A stretch of DNA of 64,000 nucleotides from JAEMQF01 sp963850525 (GTDB lineage Bacteria; Pseudomonadota; Gammaproteobacteria; Burkholderiales; Burkholderiaceae_C): assembly GCA_963850525.1 (NCBI GenBank), contig CAWKLQ010000004.1, forward strand, positions 1-64,000, given 5' to 3'. Position numbers and translations under genes: made by a program. Below, piece by piece: positions 40,183 to 48,807 of this stretch (positions are counted from its first letter, which is position 1; the number at the start of each line of letters is the position of its first letter). The notes under the pieces are model-generated. The model was not told where the DNA came from. It did no database searches and saw only the letters and a program-made list of their open reading frames with translations.

Positions 40183-40272
40183 GGGGCGATTGTAGAAAGG
40201 CCGACGACCTGCGGCGGCCAAGTGCATTTGCTGCTGCAGGGCAGCAGGGGGCCAGCGCGCCACCGCCGGGCC

Positions 40273-42429
40273 TCAATGGATCGACGCAGGGCTCGCAGCC
40301 GGCGTGGCGTCGATCGCGGTTTCCTTGAACAGCGACTTGCGAAACGCCAAGGTGCGCGGGCCCGTGTCGTTCATCGCCCAAATCGCCAGGGCCTTGGCCG
40401 ACATCGGTTTCGCGAACAAGAAGCCTTGCAATTCGTCGCAGCCCATCGACCGCAGAATGTCCTGCTGCGCCTCGGTCTCGACGCCTTCGGCAACGACCTT
40501 GATGTCCAGCGCCTTGGCCAGATTCACGACGGCGTCGACGACGGCGCGCGCGTCCGCGCTGCTCTCCAAGTCGAGCACGAAGCTGCGGTCGATCTTCAGC
40601 TCATCCGGGCGCATCTTGCGCAGTGTCGACAGGCTCGAGTAGCCGGTGCCGAAGTCGTCGATCGACAGATGCACGCCCAGGGTATTCAGCGATTTGAAGA
40701 TTCGCATCGTCGCCTCGGTGTCTTCCATCGCGTCCGACTCGGTGAATTCGCAGGTCAGGAGTTGCGGATTGATCTGGTGCTTCTGCAAAGCCGCAGCGAT
40801 GCGCTCGGGCAGGTCGAGCTTGCGCAACTGGTGCACCGACAAGTTGATCGCCACCCGCATGCGCAGCCCTTCGTCACGCCAGATTCGCGCCTGGCGGCAG
40901 GCCTCATTGATCACCCAGTCGCCGATGGTGCCGATCAGACCGAAGCGCTCAGCGATCGGGATGAACACGCTGGGACTGATGACACCCTGTTTCGGATGGT
41001 GCCAGCGCAGCAGCGCCTCGGCCGCCGTGATCTCGCCGCTCGGCGCGTGCACCTTGGGCTGATAAAACAGCTGCAACTCGCCCTTGGCGAGCGCTTGGCG
41101 CAGGTCGCGCACCAGATCGATCTGCTTCACGGCGCTGTGTTTGGACATGCGCGCTTCAAAGTAGCAGTAGGTGGCGCCGCCCATGCCCTTGGCCGAGCGC
41201 ATCGCCGCGTCGGCATGGGCGACCAGCTTCGACAAAGCCCCGTTGTCCGGATACAGGGCGATGCCGATCGAGCAAGTCAGCGTGGTTGCGCTGTCCTCCT
41301 TGCCGAAGGGCTGAGCGACGGCTTGCAGCACCTGGTTCGCCAGATCCGCGATCTCGTCATTGCTCGGATCCTGCGGCAGCAACACGAGAAATTCGTCGCT
41401 TCCCAGGCGCGCCAACATGTGCGGCTGGGCCAAGCCGCGCAGGCGCTTGGCGGTTTCGCGCAAGATCCGATCGCCCACGCGATGACCAAACGACTCGTTG
41501 ATCGGCTTGAACGCGTCGAGATTGACGAACAGCAAGGCCAGCCGCTGTTTCGCTGCGTCGGCCTTCTGCACCATCTGCGCCAGCGTCGATTCGAACATGA
41601 CCCGGTTTGGCAAGTCGGTCAGCGGGTCGTGCATGGCGTGCTTTTGCAGCATTTCAGCCTTGGCGTGCTGCGCCGAAACGCGCGACCGCGCTTCGGCCAG
41701 CGACGCCAGCGTCAGCGCCGTGAGCACGCTGATCGACCCCGCCGCGGCGAGCAAGGCGAGCGTGCCGGTGGCGAGCTGCGCAGCGTACTTTGACGTCGAG
41801 TCCACGGTCAGTCCGGCCGCCGTGATCACCAGGCAGACGCTGAGCGCCAAACCCAGTCCCAAAATCGCGCCTGCGCCAAGTTGCCGGTGCAGCAATTTCA
41901 TCGACCACGGCGTGCGCAGTTGGAAGAACAGCGCCAATCCGAGTGTGCTGGACAAGCCGGCCACACCGATTGCTGCCGCCAGCAGCGCTGGGTTCCAGGC
42001 CAGTGCCGGGCGCAGCCCCATCGCCCACAGGCCCAGCATCGGTGTGGCGACGATGGCCAGGCCCAGGCCTATGCCGGCCAGCGCGAGCCCCGGCAGCGTC
42101 GCATGGCGGCGCATCACCCCCGCCACACTCGCCGTGCTCAGCACCGTGCTGAGCACCCACGCGCCGAAAACGCCTGCGGACTGATAGCCGAGGCCAGTGG
42201 TCGTCGGAATCGCGGACAAGGCGATCATTTGCGCCGACCAGAGGCCGGTTCCCAGGCCCAGCGCCACGCCGACGATCCAGCGCAACCCGGCACGCCGCCG
42301 GTCGCCCTGAGCCCGGTGCACCATATCCAGCGCGACAAATGTCGCAAACGCCGCGACGAATGCCGCGAATGCCAATCGCGCGAACCCGCTGCCAAGCTCG
42401 TCGGCCATCCATTCCATTGCTGTCCCCAC
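40273..42429 (-). CDS. GGDEF/EAL protein with degenerate MHYT-like membrane sensor
   Basis: 718 residues. The N-terminal seven-helix region (1-240) has the spacing of an MHYT sensor, but its metal-binding motifs are lost: WSAQMIAL at 64-71 instead of W-(S/A)-MHF, ATPM at 128-131, and TAAG near 203-206. A GGDEF domain follows (HDPLTDLPNR near 260), with its active loop changed to GSDEF (343-347). The EAL domain is intact: EALLRW at 471, NLSVHQLR, DDFGTGYSSLSTLRK, DRSFV and VVAEGVET. Cyclic-di-GMP phosphodiesterase activity is likely; cyclase activity is uncertain. Confidence 0.9.
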   Translation of the reverse strand: MGTAMEWMADELGSGFARLAFAAFVAAFATFVALDMVHRAQGDRRRAGLRWIVGVALGLGTGLWSAQMIALSAIPTTTGLGYQSAGVFGAWVLSTVLSTASVAGVMRRHATLPGLALAGIGLGLAIVATPMLGLWAMGLRPALAWNPALLAAAIGVAGLSSTLGLALFFQLRTPWSMKLLHRQLGAGAILGLGLALSVCLVITAAGLTVDSTSKYAAQLATGTLALLAAAGSISVLTALTLASLAEARSRVSAQHAKAEMLQKHAMHDPLTDLPNRVMFESTLAQMVQKADAAKQRLALLFVNLDAFKPINESFGHRVGDRILRETAKRLRGLAQPHMLARLGSDEFLVLLPQDPSNDEIADLANQVLQAVAQPFGKEDSATTLTCSIGIALYPDNGALSKLVAHADAAMRSAKGMGGATYCYFEARMSKHSAVKQIDLVRDLRQALAKGELQLFYQPKVHAPSGEITAAEALLRWHHPKQGVISPSVFIPIAERFGLIGTIGDWVINEACRQARIWRDEGLRMRVAINLSVHQLRKLDLPERIAAALQKHQINPQLLTCEFTESDAMEDTEATMRIFKSLNTLGVHLSIDDFGTGYSSLSTLRKMRPDELKIDRSFVLDLESSADARAVVDAVVNLAKALDIKVVAEGVETEAQQDILRSMGCDELQGFLFAKPMSAKALAIWAMNDTGPRTLAFRKSLFKETAIDATPAASPASIH

Positions 42430-42540
42430 CGGCCGCCTGCGAAACGCCGGGTGAACCTGTCACCCGTCGGTTTGAGCGCCGAGCGGTGAGCTTAAGGCGC
42501 GACGCGGTCGATCGGCGAGCCGGGGTGAATGGGCTGCGTC

Positions 42541-44859
42541 TTAGTGCACGAAGCCGATGCCGCGACGCTGCCGCACCTCCGGCTTGACGCGGTGTTCGGC
42601 CTCGATTTGCGAAAGAAATTCGTCGGGATCGAAGATTTCGCCGAGGATGTCGACTTGGCGTTTCACTGCGGCAAAGTCGCCCGGGGTCAGCTCGTCCAGC
42701 TGCGCCAGGCGGTGTCGCTGCTCGTCGGTCAAGCGCTGCGCCGCGCCGGCCAGCGCCTCGGCAACGAACATTCGCTCACGCTGCGCCGCGGTCAAGGGTT
42801 TGAATTGGATCTTGAACGTAAAACGCCGGAGCGCGGCTTCGTCAATGTCGAGAAACAGGTTCGTGGTGCAGATGAAGATGCCAGCAAAACGCTCCATGCC
42901 CTGCAGCATCTCGTTGACTTCGCTGACCTCGTAGGTGCGCTGCGCCATGCCGCGGCTGCGCAGGAAACTGTCGGCCTCGTCCAGCAGCAATACGGCTTCC
43001 TCGGTTTGCGCCTCTTCGAACATGCGCGCCATGTTCTGTTCGGTCTCGCCAAGAAACTTGCTGACCAGATCGCTCGCTTGGCGAACCATCAGCGGGCGTT
43101 GCAATTCGCGCGCCATGTGTTCGGCCAACGCCGTCTTGCCCGTGCCCGGCGGGCCATAAAAACACAAGGCGCCACACCCCTTGCGGCGCAGCGCTTCAAT
43201 GATTTTGGGCACCTCGAAGCGCGATTCGGTATTCACCAGCGCCAGGTCGTAGCTCGTCACCACGTGCCGGGCGCCGCGTTCGGATTGGGTCGTGCCCAGC
43301 GCCTTGTCGGCGTTGCCCAGTTGTCGCTCGATCAAGGTTTCGGCGCTGGCGCCCGCCGTGTCGTCTGCATCGTGGCCCGCCAATTTGGCGAACTTCACTG
43401 CAGTGCGGATCTGCGCCGGCGTCAAGGCGCGTCGCTGCGCCAGGCGCTGCGCAAACGCCGCGTCCACCGCCACGCCCGCGAGTGCGCGCGCCACCAGCGC
43501 CTCGCGTGCGCCGGGCGGTGGGCTCTTCAGTTCGAGGTGGTATTGAAAGCGGCGCCGAAACGCGAGGTCGATCTGCTCGATGCGGTTCGTCACCCAGATC
43601 ACCGGCACCGGATTCGTTTCGAGCAATTGATTCACCCAGGCCTTGCCGCTGACGCTTCCCGTGGGTGCGCCGTCGCCCGTGTCCAGGCGCGCAATCACTT
43701 GCGCAGCGTCGGTCGAGATCGGCGGGAACACGTCTTCGACTTCGTCGAACAGCAAGGCGACGTTGCCGCTGCCTTTGAGAAACACCTGGCTGATCTGCAA
43801 CGAGCGATAGCGATCCCGCCCGCTCAGGGAGTTGCCGTCGCGGTCGGCATATTCGACCTCATAGAGTTCCACGCCCGCGGCTTGCGCCGCCACTTTGGCG
43901 AGTTCGGTCTTGCCGGTTCCCGGGGGGCCATAGAGCAGGATGTTGACGCCGGGCTCCTTGCGCGCGACGGCGTTGCGCAGCAAGGCCGTGATCATCGCGC
44001 TGTCGACGCCGACGAAATCGAAGTCCTGGGGCGTCAATTCGCTGCGCGCGACGGGCCGGGTGAACACCGCCATCAAGTCGGACGGCCCTTCGTACTTGCG
44101 CATCAGCACCTGCGGCAACTGGTCGCTGACCTTCATCAGGTCGGCCAGGTCGGTGATGTTGTGCTCCGAGATCAGGTTCTCGACCATGCCGATGCGCTCG
44201 AGCCGCGAACCCGCGCGCAGCGCCTCGCCCACTTCGTTGGGGTTCACGCCGGCGACTGCGGCAATCGCGGCGTACGCCTCTTGCGCGTTCGCGACCTTGA
44301 ACTCGACGAGCAGGCCGCGCAGGTCGCGCTGGTAACGCGCGAGCGTTCCGTAGAGCAGCAAGGCGCGTTCGGCGGGGTTGAGTTGCAGCAGCCCTGCGAG
44401 TGCGTCGATGTTTTTTTCGACGAGGGTCGACTCCTTCTTCAGGCTGCGCGCCAGCCAGTCGACCGTCGTGCCCAGCGTGGCGAGCAGGTCCTTGGGCGAG
44501 TCCTTGATGTACTCGTCGACATAGAAGAACAGCGTGCCCTCTTCGTAGGGTCCATGCCAGCCGCCGTAGCGCGCGACGAAGTCTTCATCGCTCAAGGCGT
44601 CGTGGCCACGCCAATGCTCGTTGCCCTTGCAACGCAGCGCGAGGAATTTGCGCAGCCGGCCCAGCACCGAGGGCTGCCACACCAGGTGCCTGCCGGTCAG
44701 CGCGAGCAGGCTATTCGAGTCGCGCCGCAAGTTGAAACGCCCGGCATTGCGCAGCGTCAACGTGAGCACGAAGTGCGAACACATCCGGTCCAGCACCGGC
44801 GCTTCGCGCAAACCCGGCGACAACAGGACTCGGACATCGCTGTGACCCCTCACCACCAT
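42541..44859 (-). CDS. Tandem AAA+ ATPase of unknown role
   Basis: About 772 residues. An N-terminal domain (1-270) rich in helices precedes two AAA+ modules. Module 1 has Walker A YGPPGTGKTELAKV and Walker B ALLFDEVEDVFP. Module 2 has YGPPGTGKTALAEHMARELQ, LLLDEADSFLRSR and an arginine-finger region ALRRFTFKI. Similar proteins occur in many proteobacteria and resemble FtsH/Cdc48-type modules without a protease. The ATG at 44857-44859, with AGGGG before it, is preferred over one 10 codons up. No partner gene is adjacent. Confidence 0.85.
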   Translation of the reverse strand: MVVRGHSDVRVLLSPGLREAPVLDRMCSHFVLTLTLRNAGRFNLRRDSNSLLALTGRHLVWQPSVLGRLRKFLALRCKGNEHWRGHDALSDEDFVARYGGWHGPYEEGTLFFYVDEYIKDSPKDLLATLGTTVDWLARSLKKESTLVEKNIDALAGLLQLNPAERALLLYGTLARYQRDLRGLLVEFKVANAQEAYAAIAAVAGVNPNEVGEALRAGSRLERIGMVENLISEHNITDLADLMKVSDQLPQVLMRKYEGPSDLMAVFTRPVARSELTPQDFDFVGVDSAMITALLRNAVARKEPGVNILLYGPPGTGKTELAKVAAQAAGVELYEVEYADRDGNSLSGRDRYRSLQISQVFLKGSGNVALLFDEVEDVFPPISTDAAQVIARLDTGDGAPTGSVSGKAWVNQLLETNPVPVIWVTNRIEQIDLAFRRRFQYHLELKSPPPGAREALVARALAGVAVDAAFAQRLAQRRALTPAQIRTAVKFAKLAGHDADDTAGASAETLIERQLGNADKALGTTQSERGARHVVTSYDLALVNTESRFEVPKIIEALRRKGCGALCFYGPPGTGKTALAEHMARELQRPLMVRQASDLVSKFLGETEQNMARMFEEAQTEEAVLLLDEADSFLRSRGMAQRTYEVSEVNEMLQGMERFAGIFICTTNLFLDIDEAALRRFTFKIQFKPLTAAQRERMFVAEALAGAAQRLTDEQRHRLAQLDELTPGDFAAVKRQVDILGEIFDPDEFLSQIEAEHRVKPEVRQRRGIGFVH

Positions 44860-45006
44860 GGCACCCCTTTCGGCGCGTGATCCCGGCACCGATCTTGGCG
44901 CACCGGGGGCGTTGCGGCAAGCCCCGGTGAATTGAGGGAGATCGGGCGCCGATGATGCGGCGTCAGCGCGGACGCGGGCGCGCCGCGGTCGCCCGCAGTC
45001 CGCTCG

Positions 45007-45282
45007 TCAGTGAAAGCTCAGCGGCTGCTGCATCAGCGCAGCAAATCGTTCGAGGTAGGCGTCGATCTCTTCGCCGGTGGGTTCGGTCTCGATGAGTGCG
45101 TCCACTCCCTTCTTGAAACTTTCGGCCATGGCGCCTTCGAGGAAGATTTCCTTGCGCGCAAATTTGTCGACGATCTCGAAGCCGCCACGCTCGCGCGGCC
45201 GCGCGTCCTCCAGCCCAGCATCACCGGGCGGAACGTCGAATCGCACGACGGCGAAGTTTTCCGAGTTGTAGAGCATCTGCAT
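45007..45282 (-). CDS. DUF3567 family protein
   Basis: 91 residues; the text MQMLYNSENFAVVRFDVP and GGFEIVDKFARKEIFLEGAMAESFKKGVDALI is the betaproteobacterial DUF3567 family. It is acidic, small and cytoplasmic, with no known function. A GGAGGGG ribosome site precedes the ATG. It stands alone between the AAA+ ATPase and DUF3108 genes. Confidence 0.88.
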   Translation of the reverse strand: MQMLYNSENFAVVRFDVPPGDAGLEDARPRERGGFEIVDKFARKEIFLEGAMAESFKKGVDALIETEPTGEEIDAYLERFAALMQQPLSFH

Positions 45283-45361
45283 GAGCACCCCTCCAAGCCC
45301 CCTACCTGGGGCTACCGGGTGCCAAATGCAAGGCCCTGCCTGTCCGGCAGCGGGCCAGTCC

Positions 45362-46552
45362 TCAAGGCGGCTCGGCAACGTCGATCCGCCACATTTCCAT
45401 TCCCGGGTCCTGCGGACCGCTGCGCCAATGGGCGCGCACCGGCCAGTGCGGCGGGGTCGCGTCGAGCCAGACGTCGACCTGGGTGTCGTAAGGGCCTTGC
45501 GGCAGGCGTTGCAGCCTGAATGCACGCAGCGCAGCCGGGCTGACGCCAAGGGTTTCTTCGCCCGAACTCTGAAACTGCCACACCGCGGCGTCACCCCGGG
45601 CTCCGATCACGTGCATCGCGATCTTCCCGCGCGCCGCCAAGAGCTGCGGCGCGGCGCTCGCGATCGCCGCAAGTTGCACCATCCAGCTCAGGCGGTCCTG
45701 CGTGCCGGCGTGCAACGCCAGCTCAGGTTCGCTGCCGGAGAACGTGATTCTCCCCGCGCCATTGTGGGGGTCGCGCTGGATGTTGGCGGCCACTGTGCCG
45801 CGCCGTACTCGCTTGTCGGTAAAGCGCAGCGGCGCCAGCCCGGCGGCGTCGATTCCGCCCTGGCTGACTTGCGTCAGCAGCGCGATGCCGCTCGCGCGCG
45901 CTTCCAGGCGCGCCTCGTAACCCCCCACCGCGTCAAGCCGCCAGGTGAGCTCCGCGTTGCCGTGCAAGATGCCGCGGCGCATGCGGTACTGCAGTGTGAC
46001 GGGGGCGGGAACCTTCGTGGCGTAGACAGGCACGCTGTCCGCAGTGGCACTCGCCGCAGCGGGTTCGGGCGCTGGCGCAGCAGCTTGTGTGCTGGCCGTG
46101 GGGGACGATCCACTCTGCGCAACGGGCGCCGCGGGCTGCTTGGGCATGACTGCCAGATCGGCGGGCGCGGCACTTGGATTCGAGGCTGCTGCGGAAGGCC
46201 CGGCCGGCGCTGGGGTCGCAGCCGCGGCGCTTGGCGGCGGCGCAGGCTCGAGCCGTTGCGCCTGCCTCGTGTCCGGGGCACGCGCGCGCCGTGCCGGGCT
46301 GGGCATGCCGGGCAAATGAGTTGGCGGCTCCGGCGCCGCGACTGCGGTCGGCGCCGGCGCCGGCGCCACGGGCGCGAGTTCTTGCACCCACAGCGCAGGC
46401 GCCGCCCGGCCCGCCGGCGCTGGGGGAGGACGCCCGCTCGACTCGATCCCGGCGAAAAACAGCGCGTGCAACGCCGCCGCAGCCAACAGCGCGAACGTGA
46501 AGCCGCGGCGCAGGCGCGGCGCCCCGCGGGAAAGTCGCGACCCACCCAGCAT
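45362..46552 (-). CDS. DUF3108 domain protein
   Basis: About 396 residues. An N-terminal membrane helix (FTFALLAAAALHALFFAGI) is followed by a low-complexity Pro/Ala region of about 140 residues. The C-terminal DUF3108 domain (about 190-395) contains LQYRMRRGILHGNAELTWRLD, SQGGIDAAGLAPLRFTDKRVRRG and PYDTQVDVWL. It is probably periplasmic, anchored at the inner membrane. The start is uncertain: ATG at 46552 is used, but one at 46591 would overlap the opposite FAH start codon. The function is unknown. Confidence 0.8.
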   Translation of the reverse strand: MLGGSRLSRGAPRLRRGFTFALLAAAALHALFFAGIESSGRPPPAPAGRAAPALWVQELAPVAPAPAPTAVAAPEPPTHLPGMPSPARRARAPDTRQAQRLEPAPPPSAAAATPAPAGPSAAASNPSAAPADLAVMPKQPAAPVAQSGSSPTASTQAAAPAPEPAAASATADSVPVYATKVPAPVTLQYRMRRGILHGNAELTWRLDAVGGYEARLEARASGIALLTQVSQGGIDAAGLAPLRFTDKRVRRGTVAANIQRDPHNGAGRITFSGSEPELALHAGTQDRLSWMVQLAAIASAAPQLLAARGKIAMHVIGARGDAAVWQFQSSGEETLGVSPAALRAFRLQRLPQGPYDTQVDVWLDATPPHWPVRAHWRSGPQDPGMEMWRIDVAEPP

Positions 46553-46589
46553 CGACAATAGCGCTCCCGTCAATCCACCCTGTGCTGCC

Positions 46590-47579
46590 ATGAAACTCGC
46601 CACCTACAAAGACGGCTCGCGCGACGGCCAATTGGTCGTCGTCTCCAACGACCTGGCCAGCGCCCACTATGCCAGTGGTATCGCCTCCCGGCTGCAGCAG
46701 GTGCTTGACGACTGGAATTTCCTCTCGCCGCAACTCGAAGACCTGGCGCGCACGCTGAACCAGGGCAAGGCACGCCACGCGTTCGCCTTCGACCCGAAGC
46801 AGTGCATGGCGCCGCTGCCACGCGCCTACCAATGGGTCGACGGCTCCGCCTACTTGAACCACGTGGAGCTGGTACGCAAGGCGCGCGGCGCGCAAGTTCC
46901 GCAGACTTTCTATACCGACCCGCTCATGTACCAAGGCGGCAGCGACGACTTCCTGGGCCCTCACGACGACATCGCCTGCCCGAGCGAGGACTACGGCATC
47001 GATTTCGAGTCCGAAGTCGCGGTGATCACCGGCGACGCCGCGATGCAGTGCAGTACCGACGCTGCAATCGCCAGCGTGCGCCTGCTGATGCTCGTCAACG
47101 ACGTCAGCTTGCGCCATTTGATTCCCGACGAACTCGCCAAGGGATTCGGCTTCGTGCAAGGCAAGCCCGCCACCGCGTTCAGCCCGGTCGCCGTCACACC
47201 CGATGAGGTAGGCGACGCCTGGCGCGGCGGGCGCCTGCACCTGGACTTGGATACCGAGTGGAACGGCGTGCGCGTCGGCCATTGCCAGGCCGGGCCGGAG
47301 ATGACGTTTCACTTCGGCCAGTTGATCGCCCACGTGTGCAAGACGCGCAACATGCGCGCCGGCAGCATCGTCGGCAGCGGCACGGTGAGCAACAAAGACT
47401 GGTCGCGCGGCTACTCGTGCATCGCCGAAAAACGCGCGATCGAAACGATAGAGAGCGGCAAGCCGATCACGCCGTTCATGCAGTTCGGCGACCGCGTGCG
47501 CATCGAGATGAAGGGCGCTGACGGGCAAAACATTTTCGGCGCCATCGAGCAGCGCGTGGTTCGTGCCGGCGCGATGTGA
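46590..47579 (+). CDS. Fumarylacetoacetate hydrolase family protein
   Basis: 329 residues. The FAH-fold catalytic region has metal ligands in DYGIDFESEVAVITGD and the downstream aspartate in MLVNDVSLR; the end has GSIVGSGTVSN and FMQFGDRVRIEMKGADGQ. Start MKLATYKDGSRDGQLVVVSND is characteristic of the short bacterial FAH-like enzymes. True fumarylacetoacetase, a 2-keto-3-deoxy hydrolase or an acylpyruvase are all possible. It overlaps the protease gene downstream by 4 bases. Confidence 0.9.
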   Translation: MKLATYKDGSRDGQLVVVSNDLASAHYASGIASRLQQVLDDWNFLSPQLEDLARTLNQGKARHAFAFDPKQCMAPLPRAYQWVDGSAYLNHVELVRKARGAQVPQTFYTDPLMYQGGSDDFLGPHDDIACPSEDYGIDFESEVAVITGDAAMQCSTDAAIASVRLLMLVNDVSLRHLIPDELAKGFGFVQGKPATAFSPVAVTPDEVGDAWRGGRLHLDLDTEWNGVRVGHCQAGPEMTFHFGQLIAHVCKTRNMRAGSIVGSGTVSNKDWSRGYSCIAEKRAIETIESGKPITPFMQFGDRVRIEMKGADGQNIFGAIEQRVVRAGAM

Positions 47580-48070
47580 CACGCGTGAACACCGAGCTGC
47601 CACGCACGTTCAAAGTGGCCACCGTGTGGCTGCTCGTCGCCGCCGCGCTCTTTCTCGGCGTGCAGTGGTGGCAGCAGCGCAACCAGGCGATGCGCTTTCA
47701 GGTGCAAGGCGATGTCGTGGAAATTCGCCGCGGCGACGATGGCCACTACCACTGGCCCGGGCAAATCAACGGACGCGAGGTCGACTTCCTGGTTGACACC
47801 GGCGCCACCGGCACGGCGATTTCCGCCGCGTTGGCGCGCGAATTGCGTCTCGAATCGCTCGGCGAGGTGCGCTCGAATACCGCCGGCGGTGTCGTCACCG
47901 GTCAGGTGATGCGCGTGGACCTGGTGTTGCAGGGCGGCGTCAGCGCGCAGGGTCTGCGCGTCGTCGCCTTGCCCGGTTTGGGCGACAAGCCCTTGCTCGG
48001 CATGGACGTGCTGTCCCGACTGCGTTGGCAGCAAAGCGACGGCAAGCTGCGCATCGAGCCGCGCCGTTGA
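47576..48070 (+). CDS. Membrane-anchored retropepsin-like aspartic protease (TIGR02281 type)
   Basis: 164 residues. One N-terminal membrane helix (VATVWLLVAAALFLGVQWW) is followed by a pepsin-like half with the active-site triad VDFLVDTGATGTAISAALA and the later LLGMDVLSRL. Such clan AA proteins act as homodimers in the periplasm; substrates are unknown. It overlaps the FAH gene (ATGA). Confidence 0.88.
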   Translation: MTRVNTELPRTFKVATVWLLVAAALFLGVQWWQQRNQAMRFQVQGDVVEIRRGDDGHYHWPGQINGREVDFLVDTGATGTAISAALARELRLESLGEVRSNTAGGVVTGQVMRVDLVLQGGVSAQGLRVVALPGLGDKPLLGMDVLSRLRWQQSDGKLRIEPRR

Positions 48071-48147
48071 ATCCGACGCATGGCACGCATCCGGCAGCAT
48101 CGACAGCAGGCACAATGCCTGCCTGCCCCGCTTGCATCCGCACTGCC

Positions 48148-48807
48148 ATGCCCGACGCACCCGTCTTGAATCGTCTCGCCCCCGGTTTCGACTTTCTCCA
48201 GGATTTGGTGAAAAACGCCGGCGCGGCGCTGCCCCACATCGGCCAGTGGGTCGCCCCCACGCTGAACCCCGAAGAGATCGCCAAGCGCATCGAAGAGCTG
48301 CGCACGGTTCAGTTCTGGCTCGAACAAAACGCCCGCATGCTCGGCGCGACGATCCAGGCGCTTGAAGTCCAGCGCATGACGCTGTCGACATTGCAGTCGA
48401 TGAACGTGCAGATGGGCGATCTGCGCGACAGCCTTTCGATTCGCGGCGACAGCGGTGGCCCTGCCCCCAGCAGCGGTGTGGGCTCGGCCGGCGCACAGGC
48501 CAGGCCCAAAGGGGGTGCGAAGGCCGACGCCGGTGCGGCCAAGGCCACACCGGGCAGCAGCGTCGACCCCATGCAATGGTGGGGTGCGCTCACCCAACAG
48601 TTCAGCGAACTCGCCGCCGCTGCCGTCAAGGACTCAGCCAAAGATGCGGCGCTGGGCGCAGCCAAGGCACTCGCCGGCAGCGCCCTCCAGCAAGGCCTTC
48701 AGGTGGCGGGCAAGACGTTGAAAAAGGCAGCCGGCGCGGCAACGGGTTCGGCAAAGCCGGCTGCTGCGGCGCGGCGCAAACCGCGCGCCGCGGCGGGCCC
48801 TCGATGA
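48148..48807 (+). CDS. phaM: PhaM-like polyhydroxyalkanoate granule regulatory protein
   Basis: About 219 residues. The N-terminal FDFLQDLVKNAGAALPHIG, LNPEEIAKRIEELRTVQFWLEQNARML and MTLSTLQSMNVQM match PhaM of Cupriavidus, which binds PHB synthase, activates it and tethers granules to DNA. The C-terminal tail is Lys/Ala rich (KKAAGAATGSAKPAAAARRKPR), like the DNA-binding PhaM tail. The ATG at 48148 is preferred; one at 48115 is in frame. It overlaps the FIST gene (ATGA). No PHA synthase is in the window, but PHB storage can be inferred. Confidence 0.8.
   Translation: MPDAPVLNRLAPGFDFLQDLVKNAGAALPHIGQWVAPTLNPEEIAKRIEELRTVQFWLEQNARMLGATIQALEVQRMTLSTLQSMNVQMGDLRDSLSIRGDSGGPAPSSGVGSAGAQARPKGGAKADAGAAKATPGSSVDPMQWWGALTQQFSELAAAAVKDSAKDAALGAAKALAGSALQQGLQVAGKTLKKAAGAATGSAKPAAAARRKPRAAAGPR

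Noticed and set aside
40183..40272. Cobalamin riboswitch upstream of the homocysteine methyltransferase gene
   Set aside because: The gap of 90 bases is too short for a full B12 aptamer, and no B12-box sequence was recognised.
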